From positions 2,604,001 to 2,668,000 of the forward strand of contig NC_089178.1 in assembly GCF_947507565.1 (NCBI RefSeq): DNA of 64,000 bases, in the 5' to 3' direction. This stretch comes from Oscarella lobularis. Its lineage: Eukaryota > Porifera > Homoscleromorpha > Homosclerophorida > Oscarellidae. Made by a program: the position numbers and the translations under genes. Shown here in pieces: positions 45,786-57,528 of this stretch. Numbering within the stretch: the first letter of the stretch is position 1; each line of letters opens with the position of its first letter. The notes under the pieces are model-generated. The model had not been told where the DNA came from, ran no database searches, and worked only from the letters and a program-made list of their open reading frames with translations.

Positions 45786-48700
45786 ATGACTTTCCAGCTG
45801 CTCTTTCTTTTCCTTTTCTGGATGCCTACGACTGTCCAATCTTCTGCAAAGAATAAGACTCTTCGCATTAAAGCCTTGTTGCCAATGGGCAACGACTCTC
45901 GATGGCTTGTTAAAAATGCCGACATGGCGTGCAGGCTGGCAGTGGAGCACGTCAATAGTCAACCATCTCTCCTTGACGCCTACAATTTGGAGTTAGACAC
46001 GAATTCTTCCGACGTAAGCCTCGGTAAAATACACCTGTCTGACATTTAACGACTGAGTTTTAGTGTGACGTTGGCCTTGCAAACTACCAGCTGTACGAAA
46101 TGCTATCTGCGCGCCAAAAGTCCGTCGCTCTTATTGCTGAAGGCTGCGCTATTGTCACTCAACCTCTTGCCAAAACGACTCAGCACTTCAATATTTTGCA
46201 AGTGCGTGGCACCGTTCTGCTGAAATTGAATTTGTTTTCTAAGAAGCTCGTCTCTCTTAGTTTAATTTTTTGTCATCATCTCCCTCCTTGTACAACCGCA
46301 CCGTGTATCCGTTGTATTATCCCCTGTTGCCAGCAGAAACGACGTTGAACTACGCACGCCTAAAACTTCTTGAAGAACTGAACTGGCGAGACGTCATAAT
46401 ACTGATTGAAACAGAAGAAGTTTTCAGTCTGGTACATTTTAACACGTTGTACTGTGATTTTTTTCAGTGGCCTTTTTTGTACCGTAGGTAGCTAACCATT
46501 TGACTGAATTACTGACGGAACAAGGATACGACTATGAATTGCATATTGTGTCAGCAGATATGCCTTCAACAGTAGACGTTGCAATAGAAAACATTGCGGT
46601 ATTACGTGCAGTGCGAGTATAAAATGGTAAATGTTGTTGCTCTCTGATAGACATCAGACAGAAGAATAATTATTGGACTGTTTTACGAGGAGGTCGGACG
46701 TCACTTGGTCTGCCACGTAAGTGTAGTAAGCACAATACGTATGGCGTTCTATTTGTGTTGGGCAGGCGTTTAGAAAGAACGTCAGATCGCCCAACTACGT
46801 TTGGCTTTTTCCTGGTTGGTTTAGCTCGGGCCAGTCAAGCCATTGGTACACCAAAAAAGGCGAGACTGGTTGCAGCAACGAAGAAATGAGAGCAACAGTC
46901 GACGGACATTTCAAATTTGATTTTTCTCAGTCGGCCAACGACAGCAGTGTTAGGCTACCAACAGGCAAGGTACACAGATATATGGTTGGGGTAACAGTGA
47001 TTCCTTGATTGATTGATTGGTTGGGTTTTAGACGAGGCGAGACGTTGAGCTTGAGTACGGGCGTATAACAGGAACCAATGCTTTTGAGCAGTATTCTGCC
47101 TATGGCTATGATGTGGTCGTGTCTATTGCTCTGATGCTGAATGAGACCATAAATACGTTGAAAGCTGATGGCCGTCTGGCAGAACTTGACGATTTCTCCT
47201 ACCAAAACAAGAACCTCCGAAGATTGTTTCAGCACCTACTTGAAACCCGGGTAGATTTTGATGGTTTGACAGTAAGCGGCAGTCGACTAGGACCAGTGTG
47301 AATTTAAATGATATCTTTTGTAGGGAAGAATACACTTTTGTGGCGATACGTGTAATCATACGTACTTAGAAAGAAGAAGACGAAAAGCAACGGAACGAAT
47401 AAGAATTGAATAGTGGGCAATGATTCAATTCCTCTAGTTAATTAAAAGCGTTTGTGTGCAGCTGTTCCGAAAACACAAAATCATTTTTTGTTGCTGTTTA
47501 CGACAAGAGTAGTAACGCCCTCTTACCAGACAACGTTCAAAATATACCGTGGATAAGTAAGTAACAATAGGCAGCCTCTTCCTTTATATATAGCCTTCAA
47601 ATACTGTACATGTCAGACGGGAAAATTCCAGTTGCTAAAATTGAAGACGTCTTGGACTATTCAAATAGAAAACTCTTCTACGTGATATCCGTTCTGGCTG
47701 GACTTGGAATAGTTCTTGCGCTGTCCATGCTTGCATTCAACGTTCACTTTCGATCACGAAAGTTTGTGCAGATAGCCGTCGTGATTACAGGCATACATAA
47801 AGTGTTTTTAGGGTCGTGAAAATGTCTAGTCCACATCTGAATAACATTGTGGCGATCGGAGCTGTTCTGGTCTATGCCTCGATTGTATTTGACGGCTTCA
47901 ACGGGCAGTTTTATCCTCTAAACAGCTGGTCTATGATTTCGTGCTACGTATGATAAATGGAACTTTAATTTTATACTGACCTTTTTGTTTGATTTTAGGT
48001 ACGCAACTGCTTACTTGCTATTGGATTTTCGCTTTCATTTGGATCCATGTTTGCCAAGACTTGGCGAGTCAGCAGAATAGTAAAGGAATCCAATGCTGGC
48101 AGAACCGGCAGCCTTCATTTGGTACCGTCCTTCGCTCTGTGTAGGCAAGCTTACCAATTCGTTATTTAGACTAATGCTGTCTTACTTGGGGTTGTTGGGG
48201 TTTTTGTCCTCATTGACGTATTGTTGCTGTCTCTCTGGTATGGAATCAATCCATTTAGAAGTGGCACTGAAAACATAGGGGTGCGTAGGTTTAAATATTG
48301 ACTATATATCGTCTTAAACCTTTTCTGTTTTTTAGACATCAGAAGATGCTCGCTACATTCGCAAGTTCTGCTCTACAGCTCCCGGGGGCGGTCACTGGCT
48401 CTACATTCTCTATGCTTACAAAGGGTTGATCCTCGTTCTTGGCGTTTATTTGGCATACGACACGCGTCATGTGAGAATCGTTTCGTTGAACGATTCTCGC
48501 TATATCGCCATGTCTGTCTACAATACTGTTATATCGTGCATCGTCGTGTTCGCGTTGTCTTTTGTACCGAATCCTGGCCTTCGGTATGCCCTGACTTCTG
48601 CGGCTATAATCATTGCCGTAGTTAGCGTCCTTGGCTGTGTTTTTGTCCCAAAGGTACGAATCCGTAAACATTTAATTCTTTTTCAATTTTTTGACTTGCA

Positions 48701-49071
48701 TGTTTACAGATTTATTCACTGATAACAGATGGCGATAAGAAAATAGAGACATTTGGAAGAGTTGGAACGTTGTCATCCGGCACCGGGGGTAACATTATAG
48801 CGAGAACAACAGATCTTCTTACCTTGCAGAGCAGTGAAAAACGCAAAGAAAGCGCTATTCATCTGCTTATTAAACACGTATGACGATGATTGTCTGCAAC
48901 AGCGAGAAAGTCTTATACGAGTTGCTTTGCATGCAGGGGACTTTCTCTGAAGCAACTATTAGAAGAGTGAAGAGTGTGCTGAGAGACGACTATGATGCTA
49001 TATTCTGCACGTCGTCATCGTCTTCGCTAACAATCAAGAAGAAACATTCAGGTGATAACGACGGAAAGTGA
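45786..49071 (+). CDS. GABBR-like: Metabotropic GABA-B-like receptor 2 (class C GPCR), 16 exons
   Basis: A tandem paralogue of the preceding receptor with the same intron positions and phases. The start at 45786 gives MTFQLLFLFLFWMPTTVQ, a good signal peptide; an in-frame ATG at 45714 would add 24 residues. Ligand domain: IKALLPMGNDSRW, SSSPSLYNRTVYPLYYP, IIIGLFYEEVGRHLVC, YVWLFPGWF. Transmembrane part: VVKMSSPHLNNIV, GSMFAKTWRVSRIV, LYAYKGLILVLGVYLAYDTR, LNDSRYIAMSVYNT. The last exon is 48937-49071 and the tail differs from receptor 1 (it ends KKKHSGDNDGK). I followed the exon junctions from exon 2 to 16 and found no stop or frameshift. One donor (TA|GTGGGC near 47414) is weak. It starts 317 bp after receptor 1. 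Confidence 0.9.
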
Positions 49072-49176
49072 CTCTTATGTATAGCGTGCGATTGATTTTA
49101 TTTTGAGAGCCACGTGCCAGTCGCCAAGAGACGCTCCAAGAAACATGCATGCTAGTGCGCGCTACTTCCGTCGATA

Positions 49177-52100
49177 ATGGCAGCTCTGTTTCTTATCCTC
49201 CTCTTGTGGACATTCGCATCCGCCGACGAAAACGAAAAGACCCTTCACATCGCAGCACTTTTGCCTACCGGCGAAGACTCGCGGTGGCGTGTGGAACACG
49301 CGGATAAGGCGTGCGAACTGGCTGTCCAGCACGTCAACGAACACGCTTCTCTCGTCGACGGCTACCGCCTGAAATTACGCACAAACTCGTCTAACGTGAG
49401 TCTCGTCGTAATAAAAACGATACAAAAGATCTAGTCGCGACTCGATCGATGTCATCCGAGAACCGGATATGGCGTGTTTGTCTTACGCGGGTGTCGGTAT
49501 TTTAGTGCGATATTGGTCTTGCGTCGTTTCAACTCTGCGAAATGCTATCGTTGGAAGAAAAATTTGTGGCTCTCATTGCTGAAGGTTGTTCTCCGGTCAC
49601 TCGAGCTCTTGCCCAAACGACCGAACAATTTGAAATGTTGCAAGTGAGTTTGTTCCTCTCTCTCTCTACTGGTGACTCTGTTTTATAAGAGAGAACTCTC
49701 TTATAGTTCAATTTTTTGTCGACGTCTCCCTCTTTGTACAGTCGCACCGTATTCCCTCTCTATTATCCTCTGTTGCCGGCCGAAAATACGTTGAACTACG
49801 CACGCGTACAGCTTCTTAAAGAACTGGAATGGAAAGACGCTATAATACTTATTGAAAGCGAAGAAGTTTTTAATTTGGTAGGTGGTGGAATAATGCGATC
49901 CGTTGCTCACGTACGGATCTTTTTAGGTAGCTAATCATCTGATGAAATTACTATCAGAGGAAAAGTATAAATACGAACTACACATTGTATCCGCAGATAT
50001 GCCTTCAACAATGGATGCGGCAATAAAAAATATTGCAGTATGGAAAAATTGCGCTTTTCACGTACATAATACACTCGCTTGCTTCTCTGATAGGAGTCAG
50101 ACAGAAGAATAATTATTGGAATGTTTTTTGAAGAGGCCGGACGTCAGTTGGTCTGTCGAGTGAGTGCGATTGACTTTTGTATTAGGCCGCGGGGCTATGT
50201 ATAGTTTCCGGGAATGGAATAGGCGTACAAGCACAAGCCACCCATTCGATCGCCCCACTACGTTTGGCTTTTTCCCGGTTGGTATACGAAGAGCAACTCC
50301 ACTGAATGGCACGCAAAAAAAGGCGCGACGAAGTGCACAGTAGACGAAATGGAAGAGACTATTAGGGGGCATTTCAACTTTGATTTCATTCAAGTAGCCA
50401 ATAACCCTAATGTCACGCTACTGACAGGCAAGGTGTTACCCAGCCCGCAATAACCTCTACGCTGCCGTATACACTAAATAAAATGCAAATTGTAGACGAG
50501 ACGAGAGGTTGAAAGTGACTATATGAAAATGACGGGAGCCAATCAATTTGAACAGTATTCGGCTTATGCCTACGATACTGTTCTATCAATTGCAATAATG
50601 TTGAATAAAACCATAATGGAGTTGAAAGCCAACGGCATTACTGGAGGACTCGACAATTTTGACTATCACAATAAACAGCTCCGGGAAAGGTTTCAAAAGG
50701 TTCTCAATCAAGTTGAGTTCGATGGCTTGATTGTGAGTGGTACTGACTCTTTATTATTTTATTCGAATAACGTCCTCCTCGTTTCATAAAGGGCGAAGTA
50801 CATTTTGATTTGAACGAAAGTGACCACGAAGCGACAGAACAGGTCAAAATCGATTAGTAAGCAAGAATCCAAAAAAATGTTTTGATGTATTGACCTTATG
50901 TCCGCCCGCATCGTACACAGTAGTAACGGAAGTGAAAATAGTTTTGTGGTGGGTACCTATGACACCAGAAAGAAAGTCTTTGAGCCAAATAACATTGCTC
51001 ATATACCGTGGATAAGTAAGTAATAATGAAGTTGTGCATGCAGATAGATGTAAGGCCAGTTGCTTCTGCGCAGACGGCAAAGTACCCATAGCAAAGGTGG
51101 AAAACGTTTCGGATTATTCAAATAAAGGGCTCTTTTACGCAGTTGCTATTCTAGCTGGACTTGGAATAGCTTTTGCGTTGTGCATGCTGGCATTCAACAT
51201 TCGTTTTCGATCGAGAAAGTGAGTTTGATGACCGTTCTCGTCGATCTATTCAAAACCGTATATACTGTAACGTAGAATTGTAAAATTGTCAAGTCCACAT
51301 CTGAATAGTGTTATAGCGATTGGAGCTGTTTTGCTTAACGCTTCAATTATATTTGACGGTTTCAACGGCCAGTTTTATCCTTTGAAGTCATTTTTCGTTC
51401 CCTGCTACGTATGTTTTGATACTTTTTTTTGATAATATTCGCGACTGTCTCTTCTGTCGCGCAGTTTCGCAACTCGTTACTTGCTATCGGCTTCTCTCTT
51501 TTGTTTGGAAGCATGTTTGCAAAAACTTGGCGCGTCAGCAGAATTATCAAAGAAACCGACGCCGGCAGAACCAATGCTCTTCATTTAGTGCGTCTTTACT
51601 TGAATTTTAACTGTATAGATGACTCGCCAATTCTGTTTTTAGACTGACAAGGTCTTATTTGCTATTGTTGGAGCTTTTGTCATAATTGACGTATTGTTGC
51701 TGTCGCTCTGGTTTGGAATCGATCCGTTTCAAAGCGGTCACGAAAGAATAAAGGCAAGAATCGCACGTATATAGTAGCAGAAATCCTTTCTCAATTACTT
51801 ATTCTTTATGTGAAGACATCTATGGAGGCTCGTTATGTTCGCGATTACTGCTTGACGCCCAACGGTAATCGCTGGCACTATACTATCTACGTTTACAAAG
51901 GATTAGTCCTTATTTTGGGCGCTTACTTGGCGTACGATACACGCCGCGTGAGAATCGTTTCGTTGAACGATTCTCGCTACATTGCTTTGTCCGTCTACAA
52001 TACGGTCATAGCATGTGTCATCGTATTTGCTCTGTCATTTGTACCCAATCCTGGTCTACGATACTTTCTGAGGTCTGTGGCAGCAATTGTTACAGTGGCA

Positions 52101-52573
52101 AGCATTCTCTGCTTCGTTTTTGTGTCCAAGGTGACTGTGGAAAGTCAAATATCTCTCACGAAAAGTACTGTAAGCGCTTTTTTTCCTCCGTAGATATATT
52201 TGTTAGCAACAGGACGAGATAAGAACATGAGAATTTTTGGAAGAGTTGCAACGACGCGATCGGCTGGCGTCAACGATCATACCATTGCGAGAACAACGGA
52301 TCTACTAGCTCTCCAGGGTAGGGAAAAGCGCAAGAGCAACGTTATTCGTTTGCTTCTAGACAACGTATGACCGTCTTTAGCATCCTTTGAAAAGCCAATA
52401 CATGTATGCCTCTTTTGTACACGCAGGGACATTTTCCCGAAGAGATTATTAGAAGAGTGAAAAGCACGCTCGGGGAAGATTACGATGAGGTATACTCCTC
52501 CTCATCACCTGTAAGCGAGGATCAATCAACACCGCCAGCGAGCGAGAATGAACTTGTAGAAAACGGCGAATGA
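49177..52573 (+). CDS. GABBR-like: Metabotropic GABA-B-like receptor 3 (class C GPCR), 16 exons
   Basis: The third tandem copy; exon 1 is 49177-49395 and the last exon ends at 52573. Signal peptide MAALFLILLLWTFASA, then LHIAALLPTGEDSRW. The ligand domain differs from its sisters at two recognised contact sites: GCSP keeps a serine where the others have alanine, while the usual GLFYE is GMFFE, replacing the tyrosine by phenylalanine. Transmembrane signatures are kept (IVKLSSPHLNSVI, GSMFAKTWRVSRII, VYKGLVLILGAYLAYDTR, LNDSRYIALSVYNT). Intron 51754-51815 has a GC donor (AAG|GCAAGA), whereas the same intron in receptors 1 and 2 starts with GT. It begins only 105 bp after receptor 2. Confidence 0.91.
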
Positions 52574-52745
52574 ATTCTCGTTTGAGATAATAAGCAACGC
52601 GAATTCCATCGCTTGCTTTTAACTGGCTGTACGCTGTTTAGGAGGAAGGGAGCTGCTTTAGCTAGGAAGGCTTGCTCAAACCGCCCAAATCAGCACGTGC
52701 TAGCATAGTTCGATAAATAGTGTAGTCATCTTGCTAGACGTTTTT

Positions 52746-52751
52746 AATAAA
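52746..52751 (+). terminator. Polyadenylation signal for receptor 3
   Basis: AATAAA lies 173 bp after the stop codon of receptor 3 and 69 bp before the stop of convergent CUEDC2. Confidence 0.5.
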
Positions 52752-52819
52752 CGCATGTGTAGAGTGACACCACGGCATTAATTAAGACACAAATCGTTAT
52801 AAAAAGCTGCACGCTTTAG

Positions 52820-53778
52820 TTAATGAAATCTATACTTTCTCGCTGGCTTTAGTGAAACGTACGTTTTTTTCATGTCCTCCGACTCCGGTCTTTTCAATTC
52901 TATCTGATACTTTTCACCCTTGGTGCTCACAATTTTTCCCTCTCGATACCGAATCGATTTTTCTTTTATCTAACAACGAGTTAGTTTCGCTACAATAGCG
53001 TCTTTTAGAGAGTAAAAACCCCGCCCGTACGTCGTCTAATTTCACACGTGGAACGAAAGTTTTGTTTTCATCTGCAGTGTCAACAAAGGCATACCTAAAC
53101 AATGTTCAATACATTTTTCTTATGAATAATTTACACGGTTACTAGACCTCGATAACACAAAATCTTTTGCCACCGCGTCGTCTCTCTGAAATGATATCCA
53201 TCAGTAATGTAACGGAGTGACTGCACACCCCATTCCCTTACCCGTTTGCTTGTACAGTTTTCAGTCGTTTTTTGGGACAAATGAATAGCAACTAGATTTT
53301 CTGAGAGGGTCTCATTCGAATTTTTCGCTACTGAAGGGCACTAGTCAAATTTTCTACTCATAATTAATAAATTAACCTACAATTGTCTTTAGAGGAAGGA
53401 ATATCCTTCTGAACGGCAACCCACTTGTGTAAAATATTGCTAAAAAACCCACGCGTGATGTGCCTACAGTAAGAGGTCTCCTTTGGCTTTTACAGTGGCA
53501 AATTGGCGAGTTGCGGCACGTAAGCTCCGAGTAGGTCTCGCAGCTCTTCCATTTCGGAATCTGCGTGACCGTGCTCAATCGTTTCGATGTAACTCGAAAT
53601 GTAGGAGAGCGCGCAGTCGTCAACGACGCTTGGAACAAGAGAGATAAAGTCGTTGTCGTCCAAAAGATAGCGTAGAGATGTCTTACTTCATGTCAAATTC
53701 AGTCCTGTCAGGTAGTTCGGTGCTCAAGAGTGCTTTTAAGACATCGAAGGCTTTTCTGGAAGCTTCTATTTGTGCCAT
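52820..53778 (-). CDS. CUEDC2: CUEDC2 homologue lacking the CUE domain, 7 exons
   Basis: Exons (5' to 3') 53687-53778, 53494-53628, 53381-53439, 53242-53330, 53148-53185, 53031-53094 and 52820-52969 join in frame to 208 residues. The C-terminus [19 protein letters not shown]... ending [15 protein letters not shown] closely follows human CUEDC2 (IRYIDNQVVSTKGERF... [15 protein letters not shown]). [20 protein letters not shown] matches its DELKSFILQKYMMVDSA segment. The N-terminal helix pair ending [13 protein letters not shown] matches MMEAYVPGFAHIP. Between these, where human CUEDC2 (287 aa) has the ubiquitin-binding CUE domain, only about 50 polar residues occur and no MFP/LL motif is seen. 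The introns there are about 50 bp, too short to hide it. In vertebrates CUEDC2 affects signalling and the mitotic checkpoint; the role here is unknown. Confidence 0.82.
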
Positions 53779-53994
53779 TTCGAATGGAGCGCGTAAAAAA
53801 CCCCCGAATGCTAAAGTGCGCTATGATCTAGTGAAATGGCCTTCTTTCGCCATAAACGAGGACTCTTCTCTTCGCAGTCGTTCGGACTTCGATCGGAAAT
53901 TTCGTGTGAATTGGAATCAGCGTAATAACGCTCTTGACCTAATTCCGTGTGTCTACAGTCTCGTGATCATCTCTTCTAACGAGCTTCTTGAGTA
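53779..53994. promoter_or_regulatory. Bidirectional promoter gap (CUEDC2 / GNS)
   Basis: 216 bp between divergent ATGs. I see no TATA box or CRE palindrome. Assigned from spacing alone. Confidence 0.4.
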
Positions 53995-56088
53995 ATGCGT
54001 TGTTTTGTACTCGCTGCCGTCGTCGTCGTCGTCGTTGTCGTCGCTCTTTTGCCCTATGTCAACTGCAAGTCGCCCAATATTGTGTTCGTTCTCACCGACG
54101 ATCAAGACATCAAGTTGGGAGGTTTGACACCGATGAAAAATGCGCGAAGGCTCATACAAGACGAAGGCGCAACGCTGGACAATTTCTTCGTCACGACGCC
54201 GGTTTGGTACGAAAGGGGCGTGCAATAGGAGTGGAGTGATCACTTTTAGTTCTGTCAGCTGCCCGTCGAGAGCGACAATTCTAACTGGCCTCTATCCGCA
54301 CAACATTCATTCGACAGACGGAAGCGGATGCATGCATATGAACGTGACGAATCCCGCCTACGAAGCGGAAATGCTGGGAAACTGGCTCCAAAAGGCTGGC
54401 TACATGACTGGACAATACGGAAAACTGCTCAATCCTCCCGGCGTAGCACCGTACTGCAAGAACACCGGCGCTCAAAAGCTTCCGGGTTTCGATGACTATT
54501 TGACAATGTGCAACGTGTGGCGGCAAAAACGTTAATTAATCTCTAAATAAACCTTCAATTGTTTTGTTTGGGTAGGACAATCGGTACTTCAAAAACACGT
54601 TCAGCAACAACGGTCGATTTTTTGAAAGCGGAACAAATCCCAGTGACTATCTGACGTCAATTATAGGAAACTACACAATAAAATTTATAAACGAAGTCAT
54701 AGAGAGTTACTTATGCCTGTATCTAGAGCTAATTCGTCTTTCCATTTAGGCTCTTAAAAAAGGTCAGCCTTTCTTTGCCTACGTAGCGCCTCACGCACCT
54801 CACGTTCCATCGACTCCAGCACCCGTAAAACCGGCTTCATCAATCAATAATATATTTGTACGTGTACAGCTAATGTTTTTAGTGGTATGCGGACGCCTTT
54901 AGTGACATGAAAGCTCCTCGTACCCCGAACTATAACTTTTCGGCTCTCGATCATCACTGGGTCATTAGACAGCAGCAACCGCTGACCGCTGCTAAGCAAG
55001 AGGGAGAAATTGATAATCTGTTTCGTAACAGGTTCATCAGACTTCCAACGTATACTTCCCATAATCGACATCATTTTTTTTCAGATGGAGGACTCTTCTT
55101 TCAGTTGACGATCTGATTGTTGCTGTCGTCAATCTTTTGGAATCCAAAGGAGAGTTGAATAATACCTATATTATTCTGACGAGCGATCACGGATACCAAT
55201 TGGGACAGGTAAATCACACTTCAACGTTCTCTTCTAGTTCTGCTCATTACAAACCGTAGTTCCGTCTGCCAATGTGTAAACTTCAAGTGTACGAGGTGCG
55301 GGTACTGTAGGCTGCCTATGGAATCGTCGATTATTTATTTAGCATGATATTCGAGTCCCATTTCTCATCCGTGGACCCGGAATAGAGGCCGGGAGTCATT
55401 TCAAAGGAATATCAGGTAAACAAACGCATCTGGTCGGCCGGCCGATTTTTAGTGCTGTTTTCCGTTGATCTTTCTAGGCAATGTAGACATCGCTCCCACA
55501 ATCTTGGAACTAGCTGGAGCCAATTTGCCAGAGTTCATGAACGGAAAATCGTTTGCAAAGCAGATAGTTAAAACGAAGGGCGCGGACTCGGCACCAGGCA
55601 GCTGGCGAGAGATGTACATGATCGAGTAAGAGACAAAGATTCGCGTCTTCAATAGGAATTCATAAGATAATCTATTAGATACTGGAGCTTGGGAGAGGTG
55701 GTTCGCATGGGCCATCTGGTTGACGGTACAAACAACACGTATCTGGCTGCAAGGCTTATAAATGACACTCACAATTACGTCTACGCGGAATTTTATGCCA
55801 GCAACACCGAGGTGACGGAGTGCTAGCTATCTTCGTGTTCATGCTAATTTCATACTCCGCGCAGTTGTCCTTTGGCACGCCAGTCGAGTACGAACTTTTC
55901 GACATTGACAAAGATCCGTATCAACTAAAAAATTTGTATAGTGCTGCCACTGCTGACCAGAAATTGGTACAGTTTATTTACGACGAAATAATTGCTTAAT
56001 TAAAATCTCTTTTTGCCTATGGCAGGTGAAGGAATTCAAGTCGTTTATTCACAAGGAATACGGCTGCACGGGTGCACAGTGCTCATAA
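53995..56088 (+). CDS. GNS: N-acetylglucosamine-6-sulfatase-like lysosomal sulfatase, 12 exons
   Basis: Twelve exons join in frame to 499 residues (human GNS about 552). A signal peptide with a long valine run ([10 protein letters not shown]...) ends near VNCKSPN. The metal site VFVLTDDQD follows at once. The active-site motif [16 protein letters not shown] has the cysteine that sulfatases convert to formylglycine; intron 1 falls just before it. Other matches to GNS are [57 protein letters not shown] and [17 protein letters not shown]. The last part ([15 protein letters not shown]) is the usual sulfatase C-terminal strand. It would remove 6-sulfate from glucosamine units of heparan or keratan sulfate. 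The exact substrate is inferred from the family. Confidence 0.88.
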
Positions 56089-56210
56089 GCAGGTCTCCTT
56101 GCAGGGTACTGGCATCAAACCCATATGCTCTCGTTTGTTTGTTTTTTCTATGTCTGTCAGATTGTGTGCACGTGCAAGTTCATTTTAATCCAACAAGAGC
56201 AGGAGAGAAA

Positions 56211-57460
56211 TCACAGCTTGGAAAACACCGGCTTCGTTTTGGTCATGAGGGCTTGCACGGCCTTCATTAAATCTTCCGACTGAAGCATAGCAGAATTCCA
56301 CAGCGCCTAGAGACCGCCGCCTGTCAATCAATCAAGCAATCTTATCTCATCTGCACTTGCCATGTATTCCAAGCTTTCGTCTGCTGAATGATCTCTTGAG
56401 TAGATGAGATTGGCCTTGGTGCCTCGTATTGCAATGGGACTCTTCTGGGAAATTGTCTCGGCTAACTCAAGAGCGGCATCGATGCACGTCTGACGATCGT
56501 CAAACACGGAACTGACGAGTCCCAAGGATTTTGCTTCGTCGGCTCCAAATTTTCGAGCTGTAAAAGCCAATTCCCTCACGAGACTATTTAATTAAGATAA
56601 AACAAAAAATTGAAGGGTTCAGAGTTCCTACAAATACCTCTCGTTTCCAACGGTTTTTGAAAGTCTTTGGAGAACGCCAACATCAGCGGCCAAACCAAGT
56701 TCAATTTCCTAACGTTATCAGAATAGATACCATAAGCCACAGCAATTTGTCATGTGCACCTTGATCTGAAACCAAGCATCAGACGAACAGTAGCGAATGT
56801 CGCAAGCCGATATCATGTTAACACCTGTTAGAAAAACAATAGCAAAGAATTGATCCCCAATTCCCCCTACCTCCTCCAATGCAAGCAGAATGGATGGCAG
56901 CAATAACAGGTTTAGGACACTATGAGAAAGCCAAGCACGTATTTGGAATTATGACCAGCCACCACCACCAACCACCGTACTTTCTCAATAGCCGTAAAGG
57001 AACTTTGAATCGTCTGTATAATTTTCTTCAGAGCAACGGCTCTTCTGCCAACGTCTGTTGCCGATTGTTCCATCAAGAGAGAAGGTGCTTCGACCAAATC
57101 GAGTCCTCACGACGATAGAGGAAAGTAAAATGGTGTTTTTTTTCTAATTCTAATTCATTCTTTTTACCTGCAGTAAAATGTTTTCCAGCTCCCGTCAGTA
57201 GAACGACTCTGCAGTCGGGATCGTCCGAGAGCTGTCCGAAGCACTCCGCCAGTTCGCTTCAGAGAATTTATTTTTATTGCGATGCTGCGCGATCAGCGGG
57301 CAAACCGAAAAAACGTCGCATTCATGGCGTTCATTTTATCTGGACGATTGAGCTCGACTCGGACTATGTTCTCTTTCGGTCGAGTCAATGCCAAAGTGTC
57401 GAAGGACGACATGCTGCGTGCGAGGAGTCGCTTTCCTTGCGACAACGCGCGGCTAAACAT
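56211..57460 (-). CDS. ECH1: Delta(3,5)-delta(2,4)-dienoyl-CoA isomerase
   Basis: A crotonase-fold enzyme of unsaturated fatty-acid beta-oxidation. In order: VRVELNRPDKMNAMNATFF, VLLTGAGKHFTAGLDLVEAP, KPVIAAIHSACIGGGVNMIS, ACDIRYCSSDAWFQIKE, IELGLAADVGVLQRL, ELAFTARKFGADEAKSLGL, NLIYSRDHSADESLEYM. These follow ECH1 rather than ECHS1, including the acidic catalytic position of the AADVG loop. The chosen start at 57460 gives MFSRALSQGKRLLARSMSS, a mitochondrial presequence; the protein ends in SKL, a peroxisomal signal, as in mammalian ECH1. An in-frame ATG at 57508 overlaps the E-box of the promoter. The last intron (56307-56360) needs a GC donor (ATG|GCAAGT) to give the conserved length. Confidence 0.94.
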
Positions 57461-57528
57461 CGAAGAACGAACTGGGCAGGAGTCACAACACGCGCCTGCG
57501 CCGATCACGTGATTAGTTTTCTTCCACG
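57461..57528. promoter_or_regulatory. Bidirectional promoter gap with E-box palindrome (ECH1 / hnRNP U)
   Basis: Only 68 bp separate the two divergent start codons. The gap holds ATCACGTGAT (57504-57513), a perfect palindrome with the E-box CACGTG. Binding by a bHLH factor is an inference. Confidence 0.45.
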
